This document shows, one piece after another, positions 47,381 to 61,200 of a stretch of DNA of 64,000 bases. Source of the stretch: Ciona intestinalis (lineage: Eukaryota > Chordata > Ascidiacea > Phlebobranchia > Cionidae); assembly GCF_000224145.3 (NCBI RefSeq), contig NC_020174.2, positions 5,496,504 to 5,560,503 of the forward strand, in the 5' to 3' direction. Every line of letters begins with the position of its first letter. Position 1 is the stretch's first letter. A program made the translations under genes and the position numbers. The notes beneath the pieces are model-generated. The model worked only from the letters and a program-made list of their open reading frames with translations, had not been told where the DNA came from and did not search any database.

Positions 47381-49253
47381 CAAACGTGCGCTCTCTGGCG
47401 TGAACCGGACTATGACGTAATAATCGCAAGCGATTGCGAAGCGCCTATGACGCGATGTCATACAGATGTACTGTGACGCAACGCAGCGGTAGTCAAGACG
47501 CGAGTGGCTTGTATTGTGACAAAATTAAGAACCGTAGCGAAATTCCTGCGTTTGTTTAATATTAAAATAGATTAAAAATAAAACAAAAATACCAATCACA
47601 AGGCACATATAGGTTTACACATACGTAAAATATTCATAAATAGTTGGATTTAAGTGTAAGTACATTGAAATACTAGTTTATAATAAAGTAACATTAAATA
47701 ACTAAATAATAACATAATAACTAATAATTAACTAATACTAAAGAATAGCAATAGTACTTAACTTCAACTCTTGTAGAAGAAACAAATAGAATCCTGCACT
47801 GAGTTCATCCAAAAGTGTTGCTTTGTCGCTGCCTTATCCAAACTGCTGCCTTGTACAGTTGCAACGTGTTGCAAGGACGACGTTTTACATGCCCGGGGAA
47901 TCAACGAAAAGCGGGGGACGTCGGCTAATCAAAATAATGACGTTGTGAGTTTAAATTTTCCGCGTTTTTCGGTTTCCATGTGTGTGCTATTAGCGCTAGT
48001 ACTGTCGATACATTATTTCTGACTAGTCATATTATATTAACCATAACCCTTTAGTAAATCGGTAATCAGTTCCTTTTGACTTTGTTTACGTTACAGCGAA
48101 AATATTAATAAAATTAGAGCTAATTACAATACGTGCTCAATCATTAAAGCCTTGCTATCTTGTCTTTCAAACACGTCGTACGCTTGCAGCAAATATAGGT
48201 TGACCAATTTATTGTGTGTTCTGTTTTAAACTTGGTAAAAAATGTCGTGTAGAATTAACTCTCTAGCTATGTTACTAATGGCTTTACTAAATAGTTTCGA
48301 AGATACAGCAGCATATAACTCAAAATTAAGGCAGGCAAAACTTTTACACAAACACAACCAGACAGAAATTGCAGAATACTCCAATTGTATTTTTGCTTTA
48401 CAAATGAAACACCGACAAATAATGTTTTGATCAAAAATGGTCATAATATGGCTAACCGTTTTAAGCATCGGTTGAAAAAGTTGCTTCTTCGTATTTACAT
48501 AGTCTTGTGAGATACCAACCGATTTTTTCCATTTGCCGATAGTAGGGTAAGGGTAATAACAGACAAAATAATTGTAAATCTATCGCACTGAAACATTTTT
48601 AAACAGAAATACTCTAACAGTTACCAAAAGACAATAATTAGAACCGAGGGAGAGGTAAAACAGAAATACGGCGCATAAGTTCGCGTTAAATTAGATCGGG
48701 GCTGCTATGCACGAATGGGGAAGCGGGTAACTAACTAATAGGGTAGAGTTACCAAGAACTCGTAACCGGTTCTCACGGAAACTGTTTGTAAGTCACAGTG
48801 AACGGAAGAGTTGTCATTTTCGAAGCTCAAAACAGATTTGGCACCTTGCAACGAAAGGTTTCTGCAGTCGCATTAGGGTCGATAGCGTTCAGTGAGGAAC
48901 ATCATACAGAAAATTAGCGCCGTGTGTCTGGAGCACGCGATGCGCTCTGTCAAACAAAGCAAAGTGAAGCATCGAACGAAGTTTTACGGAATAACCTAAA
49001 CCTAATACAGCACAAGGCTGACGTACAAGCTCAACAAACAAGTCAAACTAGAGGATCTGTGACGATGAAGTGAATTGCAGAGTTTAAAACATGGGCTAGG
49101 AGAATTTAGAACACAGTGAAGAAATTTTTGGAAGTGAAAATTTAACTAGAAGTTCCTGGTTTTGAATTGGGTGTTGCCGGACTGTTTCGGTGCTGCTGTA
49201 CAATTTATGCAACTGGACAGTCTGGGAAGGGGAATACCGGACAATCTGAACTT
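47155..49253. other. Intergenic stretch, 3' of IVNS1ABP
   Basis: GC-richer up to about 47980, probably the upstream or 5' region of the gene at 46641-47154. It includes an ATG-less open stretch on the minus strand near 47920-47770. The plus ORF at 48242 is listed separately. A MITE end fragment (tagtagggtaagggtaataa) lies at 48541. Confidence 0.4.
48242..48430 (+). CDS. Candidate 62-residue ORF
   Basis: MSCRINSLAMLLMALLNSF resembles a weak signal peptide; the remainder is polar, ending KHRQIMF. There is no family match, no splice evidence and no clear promoter. Likely chance, kept only because it starts in good context (aaaaaATG). Confidence 0.18.
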   Translation: MSCRINSLAMLLMALLNSFEDTAAYNSKLRQAKLLHKHNQTEIAEYSNCIFALQMKHRQIMF

Positions 49254-52200
49254 CTAATCGCTTTCAGATTCGGTTGTGGCAAGTGACTGTATATCATGGG
49301 CTGTCCAGTCACCGTTAACGTCATCTAATGCCTCGACCGTTGACAAGAAGTGACGACCAGAGAAACCACCAACGATGTACAATGTACCATGCAACTGTGG
49401 GAAAAAAGAAGCTTAATTAGGGCAATATGATTATATATGATTTGCAGTTTAGAAAGGTAAAACTTGAACTAACAGTTACTATATGCTTCTACATAAATGT
49501 AACTTATGTATTCTCGCGTGGCGGGCAACGATAAAACGTAGCTGTTATTTTTTATGCACTTCGTGCCAGAGTGATCACGTATGCTAGTTCATGAAACTTT
49601 AAGCGTTTTTTTTCATTTATTTGTAATGTATGGCTGACAATTTAGACAATCCATATATATTTATAAAAAAAACGCAACTTAAAATTAAATTCCGTATTTA
49701 TACGTCTTTCATTCATAACCGGCAAAATGCGTCATACTTGTCTGTAATAACAAAATAAATGACGCAAGAACGTCGGCCACAGTTTAAATAGAAACGAATT
49801 TATGTTGTTGAGCTTAGATACGAAACCACAATATACGTAAATGGGTTTATGGCCGTCTGGCTTCGGAAAAAAAATGATAATAAAAAGTTACACAGGTGCT
49901 AACTCGTAAGCAGGCACGCGGTGTATAAACCAGAACACTTATATTCTAAAACGGCTTTCGTTGGCCCGCCATGCGAGGATAATTAAGTTGCAAACAATCA
50001 TGACAACACGAACATCTGTGCTTCCAATCATTAAATCTTATTTTATATTTCATGGATTTCCATTTTATTTAGAAAACAAAAACTCAAACTCACCGATGCC
50101 AGACCAGCGTTGTTTCTAGGGACACCTAGCGGCGATGGAAGTATCACCCAAACATCTGCTTCCTCAGGATTGTAACGCTCCACCGATGACAAGAATGATG
50201 TACCGTCAAAACCTCCAACAGAATATAAAGCACCTGTAAAAAATATATGTTTGATAACCAAAGGGCATATACTTCGATAACGTTTGCATATTATAGGCGT
50301 ATGTGTCCATGGACATAATACTAGACAATTGCTGCAACCCAGAAGCTCCTACTGGGTTATCTAAATTGCTAAAGTAGAAATGACCTTTAAAACAAAAAAA
50401 CAATCACCCACAAAGTTATACTCAGTTACCCATAAGCGCGCACGAGGTGTACGAAACAGAACACTCATGTTTACCGACTACGAGGGTTCAACAAGCTGCA
50501 TTCATACATGCTGCCAAACCATGTGTAAACATACACCAACCGTTATGTTCTGCCATGCCGAGGCCACGACGTTGAACGTTCAACGCGGCGGTGAAGGTCC
50601 AACGATCAGCCACAGGGTCGTATTTCTCCGCTGTATTGAGACAAGTCCAACCGTCGCTACCACCAACCGCAAACAGGTGAGAACCAAGAGCTGCCACGCC
50701 AAGTGAACTTCGGCCTACGGAACGAATATAACAACTGTGTTATGGAATAAATTGGTCCATATATAGTAGGGTGGGGGAAGATGGAACACGTTTTCACTCT
50801 ATTTTCTCTTGCATTTGGTAGTAGACAAAGAACATTCAAAGAATTATAAAACTGTATCCTCACGACTAACATAGACCGTTGTTAATTGCTTAAAAGATAT
50901 TTGAATATTATGTGCTAAAGATCTCCCGTCTTTCCCCACCCTACTATATAACTGGTACACTCGTTAACAGAAACCGCTCAATATAAATTTGGTGGAGAAT
51001 AAAATATAAACATCGAACAAAAGGCATCGATGTACTGATGTATAAGATTACCAGTGTGCATCTGCGCTTTGTAACTCCATTCGTCCGCGGAAGGATCGTA
51101 CACTTGGCAAGTTTTGATTGCAACAACACCTGTGCTTTTTTGCACTCCGCCCACGCAGTACAGTAGGTTGTTCAACACGGCAACCTGGTAATGTTTCATT
51201 GCACATACTTGTGTTTCACGCGTTAAGGGGCTTTTACTGCACAGTAGTTCGGCGTAAAGGCCGATAAAAGTTTGGTGCCTTTAACTACTATAGTTATAGT
51301 AGAACATGAGGTATCATACATGACGCCACACATGCTTACCGAGGCCTCAGAACACCGCGATTTCAGCGACTGTACGTGACACCACTGCTCCGTTGTGGGA
51401 TCGAATTTCTCGACCGTGACGTGGTCATGTGATCCAGAAGATCCGCCAACGGCGTACAAGTGCCCGCGCAGAACAGCGACAGCAAAACGAGCTCGCTTTT
51501 CGCTCATTCGAGACATCGGACTCCACCGATTTGCTGAAGAATCGAAGCATTCAACCGTGTCCAAGCATTCTGATTGGTTAAAGCCACCTGTATATTGATA
51601 AGGGAATTAGAACCGAACCGAGTCCGGAAAATCGTTAGCGAAAGTAGGTTAAAAACACTTTGTTTTAGGACCAGCTTTGCTGTTTAAACAGATATAGTTT
51701 CACGAAACTAGGTTACCCTGGGAAAGGAATTGACAACCACGACACGCAGACGTGAAGAAAAATCAATATTTTCCGGCTACTCAAGCGTATAACACTGTCT
51801 GCCAAAATAGTAGAGCCAACTGGCGGACACATGCACAATGTACATTACCACAGCATGGCTGCATAAACGCCTGGTCGCCAGGGAGTATACAACAGGCAGG
51901 GCAATACGCACTGGTACGACTTGTATTTGTGGGCGGTGTCATTTGCACAATACCGTGGAAGTGCTTGTAAAGTAGCGTGATATGTGTCGTAATAAACGAC
52001 TAAACCGAGCAGTTTTACGGTTCTTGGTTTCGCAGTTAAAACCTAATTAAATAGTTTTACAATGTATACGAACTGCGACACTTTTTCGAAGCGCAAGAAT
52101 AAAGTAGGGTGATGTTAATTCATTTATTGTAGATACAGAATATATATGTTTCGCCACGACGCTGTTATATGCATAGGCATATAGCTCCCCTTAGTACTCC

Positions 52201-55200
52201 TGAACTCTTTTAATCAGTGTCTTTCCTAATAAGTCGTTCCTAAGCCAAGACGTCAAAGCGTGCATGTGGCGCCTGTTTCAATGCGGCGTGCGATCCCAAG
52301 GGGCTACGAAGTAATTTCACTTCAGGGGTTTTAATTCAATTCAAGTGGTGTAAGATGGGGCCGGGATTGAGCTGTCGCGGTGGATTTGATGACGATTGTG
52401 CGGGCGATTAAGGCGCAAGGAAAGTAATGGTCTGAATGCGATGAACTGGTTTCAACCGGTTATTGCTGCTTTTGAAGTAACCGTTTTTTGATATTTTGTT
52501 TACTTTCATTCGCCTTAAACATAAAACATTTAAACACGCAAGGCAGTTAGCAAACATTTGCTTGCCGTTAGGTTAAACGTCGGTTTCATGTGCGTCATTT
52601 AATTGATTTTTTGAGATAATGAAGTTATAGGAAGACGCTTGGGTGTGCCAACTTATGCATTGACGTAGACTTCGCTATGGCTTGTGCGCATTCTATTCAA
52701 TCCATGATAAGAAGCATCGGATATCCTGCATTAGATCAGTGCGAATGATCCGATAATGGACCAGTGACCGCTGTAGAACCGCCTGCTCTAATTATAAACC
52801 AATAAAGCGAACCAAATGTTGTGTCAACGGAAAACTACCGAATTTCCGACGCGTGATACGACAACTGATACAGCTTGAGAATTTGAGCGATTGTTTAAAT
52901 ATGAAACAGAATCGGTGTCGCGATCTGTTCAATCGCATATTGCGTCACTTCAACTGTTGTGACTCAAAGACGAATAAAATAGAATTAGAAACCGAAACTA
53001 AACACGTCGACGATATTTTATCGCAAAGCGTGCGTATTTGTTCGTATGAACAAAAACATCCCAGGAAAATATCTACAATTTTTAAATCTTGTTGTATGCA
53101 AGCGTATCGTTTTTCAAGTTTTTAGTAAAACCCGAGGTGTTAATGCAGTTAGCCCTATAGTTGTTAAACATTAGGAACCTCAATGATTACTTTGGTGAAT
53201 GGTGAATGGGATATACTTTGACTCTGCTTGTTTTGTTTTCACCCAACCGCACAATAAAGCGCATTTTAATGCAATAAACTAGAATCCTAAAATATATGAT
53301 GTCACCCTTGTGTCCAAAGTTAGGGTTACACGTAACATAGCACCACAAACACTCCGTCCTTACGCCTTTATTGCTATAAACACTCACCGGCAACTATTAG
53401 CTTTCCTTGCAGTTGTGCGACACCTGCAGCACAACGAGCCACAGCCAGCTGACCAAGAGGACTCACAGAAGCCACCGACGACGAGCATGAGGTGGTGGTA
53501 GAAGCTGAACTTACAGACGATGTTGCGTTCGTTGCGAATCCATTTGTCTCGTTTCCACTGAGAAGATGCGTGAAGAATATTAAAATTGAAATTACAGCCA
53601 ATTATCAAATAAATTTTGCAACTTTTTTTATCTAAGAGCGTGTTATAAAGACTGTTGTTTTACCGTAATATCGCGTCTTTCGGATTTTGTAAACTATACT
53701 CCGAAGACAAAATAAAGTCATTCATTAATTTAATTCACCATAGTGCAGAAAAGAGCAATGCTAAGTACATGTTCACGTAGAACCGAGCGCATATGTAAGT
53801 TACACAGACGACATTGCTAATCGAACAAATTCAATGTTTGATTGCAGTCTGTAACGCTCCACTTACTTTAAAAGGCCGTTGTTCGGGAGACGAATGGAGA
53901 GCGTGCACAGGACCCCACCCACTGAACAGAGAGAAATCACGTGGTCTGTGAAAAACAAGATGTTGTGGGTTAGATAAGGATCACGTGGGGTAAAGGAATC
54001 TGGGAGAAAAAAAAGGAATTTTATATTGAATTTTAAGAGTTGGAATTTATGATAAAAATGTACTTTTAACGTATAGTACTGTGGGATAAGATATATACCT
54101 CTGGGACAATACAAAAAAAAGGAAAAGTGGAATATCATAAATAGTAAATACTATACCTTTTAGATTGCATAGTATATACCTACTTGTGTTTTTTGTTTAA
54201 AGTAACTAAATTTCAGCTTAACTGTAAAATGTAAATGATGACGTGTTAATACCATCCTTTTAGAATAAAATAACTACCAGCTACAAGTGTTGTCGAATTA
54301 AAACGTTAATTATCGATGCCAGTCTGCATAACATCGTCCAGCAACCACACTAACGTATAGACGAGGCGGGTCGATTTTTGTTGCGTATTTTTGTTTGCGG
54401 GTAGCGTGACGTGTATGCTGGAAATTGGGTGGTTATTTTACCATGGGGCGTTGGCAGAATCCTGGTTTCCCATTGGCTAATTGCGAATGATGCAAATCGT
54501 GACGAAAGAAACCACGTGACGTGTGGGAGTTTCGTGGGAAACATGCTTCTATGAATAATAACGTAGTGTGCGGGCGTGTTTGGGAGGACACATAACAGGG
54601 TGGGCCAACTGAATGCTAACCATGAAGTCAATCAAATTGAATCAATCACTTGTTAATTAAACAAGGTATGCTTGGATAACCGTTTTGTAACCTCATGTTC
54701 GTGTTTGTATGGGCTGTGTTCAAGTCTGGCAAAGTCATGTTTCTAACCTATCGTTTGGTTGTCTACCCACCAAACATAGCTGTATAATCCCCTACGTGAA
54801 AAAAAAATTTTTTACGAAAAACTAAGATTTGTTACATTTGTGTATGTATATTTGTATAGTGCATGTATCAAGTCGAAACAGATTCGTGATCACGCAGGAC
54901 GGTGCACTGCAGTCCAAGGTTCATAGGCACAGAAATGATTAATCCTACAACTAAGTACGATTTACATCTCTATCGGATTTGTATCAGTAACGTGCCGGGC
55001 GAGGTCACACGATTTCCAGGCGTGTTAAAATCGGGAGTGTGCGCGACTAACACGGAATATTAATTACGGAAAGCAGGGATCTGTGAAAAGATATTTGCGA
55101 TGTATTGTTTGGGTATAGGTTGGATTTTCAAAGGAAAGCGAAAATACAATGGTGTAAAGATATGTAACGCCACTTGGTTGGTACGACGTTGTGAATTGGT

Positions 55201-58200
55201 TTTTGTTTCGCTTGAAGAATGACTACGCACCGGGTATTGTTTACAGCCGGTGAAATTACTTCTTGTTGATATCAGCACAACTGGGTTCAAATTTGACATT
55301 ACAAGACTTTAGTTTTTACTAATATACGAAAATACATGTAAAGGTTAAATCTAAAATGCAATATCCAAAACTTTATTAATTTTCTTTGCACTGCAGTTTT
55401 ACATATATAGTCCGAATACCCAGCTCTAATACCGATCCCGTATTCAAAGTTAAAACGTATAAACACGTAGAAATATCGGCTTAACAAGTGGCACGCCTAC
55501 CTGAACCCTGTGCTGGAGTTGTAGCAATAACTGACCACTCGCCGTCCATACAACACAATGCACGTGAGTTGCTGTCATCGGAATCACTGGAAGATATGGA
55601 ATCGATGGATGACGAACGAGAGAGTCGGATTTTCTGCTGGGCTCCATTGGTTTTGCCTAGAAACAAATACTGTGGTGTATTTTATGAAGTACCGACTGAA
55701 TACAAGTATTTTTACCAATTATTACCACTCATAAAACTGTACATAAAGAGATGTTTAAAGATAGATAAAGGTGTATTATAAAATACGGGTTGTTATATTA
55801 AACTAATTAAAGAATAAGGTTTACAAAAAGTGGTTGAACATTTTTTTTTTATAAAAACGAAATCGGGTAAAAAGTACGATGGTTTGGGGTAAGATAGATA
55901 ACGTTAGGACATGGTATCTCTTATTTTTTCGGATCATTTTTTAACAATTCATTACGCTATTTTAATTTTGATAAATACTCTTGGTTTACTACAAAATGAG
56001 ATGAAACAGAACGTAAGCATGGACCAATTTAGTGAATTTACCCAAAGCTTTACTATATATGTTATTATGTTGTATATATCCACTAAAAACAGGGCTATGA
56101 AGTTGCGATTAAACGGACAAAATAAAGTGGAAGAGTTCAGTCTAAAACTACCGGGTTATAAATCTGAATATGAAGCTTGAAGTGAATATTCCTTTTTATT
56201 GCAATGTTTATGCTTGGCTCGATCAAATGCATATTTTATAAAAATCAAAATCGCAGGTCACACACGCATGGCACAGCCTACTAAATATATTTATATATAG
56301 AATATAGTGATAGTATTATAGTATAGTAAGCCCTTGTAGTCGTGTACTCTATATATACAAGCATATATATAACATAAACCACGGTTTTATTCCGGGTTTA
56401 AGCAAAATAACACCGTTAATAAAACGTCAGTCAAAAACAGCTCAATCCCCCAAAATACGATGTTTTAATCTATAGAGCAAAATGTTTCGAAGAGGTCATT
56501 CAATGTAAAACATAGCTTACCGTAAACGTAATCCCTTGGTTCATCATGCGATAGTTTTCGATTATAATTATTGCCGTGGAAGCCGCTGGCAGATGAAGGG
56601 GTGTTATTGATTTCATCCAGTGGAATCCGTTGAACCTGCGAGACATTTTATCATATGAGGGATTAAAGGTCGAAGACTGATTGCATGCGCAGTATGGTAC
56701 GTGGCCAAATGTGTTGCAGTGTTTACTGTTTGGCTGTACTTTGTCATTTGCATAGGCAATTGAGTCACAAGTGGTGGTGGGATAACTTGCCCTGTGTTAC
56801 AGTTATTATTTTATCGATGGAGAACTTTACGAACGTGTATTACACTAGTTGTTTTGGAGACACGCTTCACTTTGTGTAAACTGGCGCTGCTGGTGTCAAA
56901 TGGCGGTTATTTAAACCTAGCAACTTGTGGTATTGTGGAATTAAAATGTTATGCCTTTGATGATATATGCGCGTCACTGGCGTCATACAGCACAGGACAT
57001 GGTATTGATATCTTTTGTGACAAACATCATGTGATTTGACGTATTGAACATTTAATATGATGAGAAAATGAACATAAAGGGTAGATTTCACATTTCATGT
57101 CAAAACTCAAATCGGAAATTAAAAACGACCTTTGAATAAAATATGAAGCGTTGGCAACAACAATTTAAGCTTTCTCTATGAATAACAACTTCGTAACAAC
57201 GTATAGATAGGTTGGGGTAAAATGGTCTCTAAGTTTTTATACCTTTTAAATTTCCATTTGGCAGTAAACAAAGCGAACTTTATTAAAATTACGAAACCGT
57301 ATACTCAGTCCTCACGAATGTAAAACTACGGCGGTAATTGTTAAAACACGATTAGAAAATATGGGATTTTATGTGCTAACGGTATCCCATTTTTTCTCAC
57401 ATTACTACATATGCTGTAAAAAAAAACAATTGGCAAAAAAAGTTCAAGTAATTTGAGAACAAGGCTATAGAAGAAAATCTCTGTCGGAAAGATTATTGAT
57501 TGCTGTTTAATCTGGTCGTAATTCAAGCAGACCGTTCGTTAGGAAAGTGATAACGACGATTGAACGACCTTCACCAAGCTAAACATGTGACCATTGATTA
57601 TAAATGGGGTGATTTGTATTTGCGCAACCAGGAGTCCGTGCTATGTAAATACGGGTAGTCTGGGGACAACCTTATTTAATTCAGTATGGCGTGTCAATGC
57701 AAATAATAAGGGAGTTATATATTTAATAGTGGGGGAGGTAGCAAACGCCCAATAAACATGACTTTGTGAGTCAATAATAAAGGAGAAATTGTGGCCCACG
57801 ATCCTTTATTAGTGTTTTTTCCTCATAAATTCTAACATTAGCGTTCCACAAGCCTTTTAAGATGAGATCTTTCCAATTACTTGGCTAATAATAGAAAATA
57901 AGAAAATCGTCAGAAAAGATTTAATTGATAATGACAGGCGCAAAAAAATCAATACAGGCTGTTGCTCCAGTAAGTCATGTCTGGCAACCAACTTCCATCA
58001 AAGTCTTATGTATTGATTGAGTTACATACATAGACCAACTAAATTCACTTGAGGCTATATGCATTTAGACATTATAAATATGTAATACATTGAGAACTGA
58101 TACAGTTCGGTGTTTTTTTCTATTTTGTTTTTACACTTGTTTTGTTGTTGCTATGTATAAAAACACAGACAGCAAACCAGCTTTACATTGATGTACTTTA

Positions 58201-61200
58201 GTTTAAGTTGTTTGTATTTCACCGAAAATACCCACACAGTACCAGGTAAAAGAAGGCCATTCTCTCTCTGTGTGATTAATTATGTCATACACAACCGTTT
58301 AATGAGCCATTAAAATAACACCCGCTGTGTCAGACATTTAAAATACAAAAATAGAACTCTAAACCACTAACTAGCAAACACCAGCCACATTGTGTGGGCA
58401 ATAATTAAAGCACTGCCTCCCCTCACAACAATATAATATCAATACCAATCAATTCTAACCAAATTATAAAGAATTTAATTAACACAGTTAGCTGTCTTAG
58501 GATAAGCAATGGTGGCAATCAATACTGTTGTCTGCTAGTGTTACCAATAAGAAATAGGCAAGGACCATACCTGACTTTAACTATAACTTGATTACACAGC
58601 ACAGAACTTGTTAAAATTAGTAAAACTTAAAAAATAGTTACCAAACAACTGGCTAACTGGGAATTAAAATATATTTATGGTTTTAATACAAAGTTTACAA
58701 ACATAACAAAAAATATCATCATATGCATGATATGCATGATACAACATTAATCTCACACATTTTAGTTTAAAACTAAAGCCATCTTCATTCTTCAATAATG
58801 TCAGAAGTTATAATGATATTAAAACTGATAGGAAAATCTGGGATTTACGCATCTGTGTTTAATGTCCCAATACAGAAACCTCATTTAGTGTAATGAATTA
58901 ACGAAGGACGTTTCACGTGGTATTCAAATACTAACCTGTTCTGTAAGATCCTCAAAATAACGCCCACCCCTCTGTTCGATTATGTATCGCACCCATGCAA
59001 GGGCAGTGTGACCGATTGATCCTTCTCTAAGGTTGGTAAGCAACATGCTTATAACTCCATTTCCGTGGTTCATTACAATTTCAATCTGGAAGATTACACA
59101 GTTAGGGTGGCATACACGTCTGCTCTCTTGTCTTTTGTACCAAAAGCTATTATTTACCATTCACATTGAAACAAAATAATTCCATTGCAAAAAGTATACT
59201 TAACATGGCTTAGAAACAAATATTACCACAAAACTTTTTTTTTGCTTTTAAAGTTGTATTTATATAGTAGTTTATTAATGCTAAAAGGAAGTTGCATTTT
59301 TAATTCTTTGCAAAACCAAATCTCAATGAATGGCAACTTCCTATGCTGATGATTAGTAAGACAATCATAATTGTTAACATAGGGATGACTAATGATTCTA
59401 ACTCAGCACCAGGATACGTTTGAAATATTACTTTAACTAAACATTGGCAGAACACAACACTTATTCAAAACAGCTGTGCTATTCAAAACCAAGGACTTTG
59501 TTTAAATTTTAGAGAAATAAGTCAAAATCTGCACTTTTTCGTGACGGATACAAATACAAGAACTGGTGAAAAAAGCTTCATTTTCCTAAAAATTTATTAT
59601 AAAAATCTTTAATAAATTTTGCCAATTAGGTTTACTTATTTGATATGACCAAATAGTTTAAATTGTGATTCGTAATAAATTCTCCAGTTTCCCATAGTTT
59701 AGTTTAGTTTTTGTCGGAATATAAAAAAAGGTGAATACATTTATTATTAAATTTCATTTATTAATTTACTGGCAATAAATTACACAACAGACCTTAATTC
59801 TTGGCAGGTTCAACAGTTCATTGGAAGCGGCAACTGCTTCAAAGTTTTCCTCAATGTAATTATCAATATATTGTTTCAATTCCATATCATCAACACTGGA
59901 TGCAAGTCTGCAGATAAAGGTAACATGTTAATTGTTAAAACTTGTTTTACAGATTAGAATAAAGCAATTCTACAGAATTACAGATACAGTAAACAAGTTA
60001 GTTTTAATAAACTAATGCTTGCCGAATAGTTGCGATATTGATATAGAATTGTGTATAGATTAAATAGAGCATACCTTCTCATAGGAACACAGTGTTCTGG
60101 TTCAAGATCTGCTATAATATATCTTCTACATAATGGCGTGACTCGTTCTACACCAAGCTGAAGACATGCCTTGTAGACAGCAGTTAAAAGCTCTGATGGT
60201 ATAACCAACCTAGAAATGGTATTTAGATTAATTAAAAAACAGCAAAAATGCACGACTGCCAAATGTACTTTATTTTTAAACAGTTATGATGCTCAAAATA
60301 TAAATTTTCGGGAATACCTTAAAAATTTGATAAAACTCATAGCACTTTATCAACCTAAGTCATTGAAACAATACACTTAATAGCATTCTCTACAACAACA
60401 TACTTGGCAGTGTAAATGTAATCAATTAAAATCTCAACAGCGTCAGCAAGAAGACCATTTCTACCATCCAGCGGAATTCTTGACAAGTTTCCAACCTCCT
60501 GCTCACCACGGGAAAGCTCGTCGAAGATTGAGCGAGCTGCACCTCCTACTACCACACGATGACAGTATATTTCCTTTCCACCAACCTGGAAATTAAAACG
60601 TTGCAGAAAATTGCGAACCCAACACTGTTCACAGCTCATCACGTATCACTATTTAGTTAAAACTTTCCTGACCGCACATTTTAAGATTTAATCAAGTTTT
60701 GAAGTTTCTTTTGGAAAATATTCTTTGAGTTACTTATAAAATAAGAAGAATGAGTGACATCACTTTAAATGAGACTCCATTTTAGCAGCCACTAAGTATC
60801 ATTGCTGTCCAGTCTATTTTAATTGAGTATTTTGTTTCGGGAAAATGAAAAAAAATAAAAGAATCAAACAAGTTCACCATGATGTAAAACACATAGCACA
60901 TGACATGATAGATGGACTTACTTAGTTACACACAATCCCTTAAACCAGCAAAGTTTGAACAAGAGTAAAAAAAGTAAGATTCAGCAAAAACAACTCAAAA
61001 ATATGAAATGCATTATAAATAAATGAATGAATCCAGACATTTCCATTAACTAAAGGAAAGTGTTTATTTTACCAAAATATGTCAAAGAAAAAAATGAAAA
61101 ACAACAGTCCTGAGAATTGGAAACATTTTGGTGGGATTTATTTCTTAGAACGAGTGTTATCACATGACACGTGAAGCTGATTTCCAATTAATGTTAATGT

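Noticed and set aside
55911-56180. 89-codon plus ORF with a hydrophobic middle
   Set aside because: Starts inside a decayed MITE. Hydrophobicity follows from AT-rich sequence.
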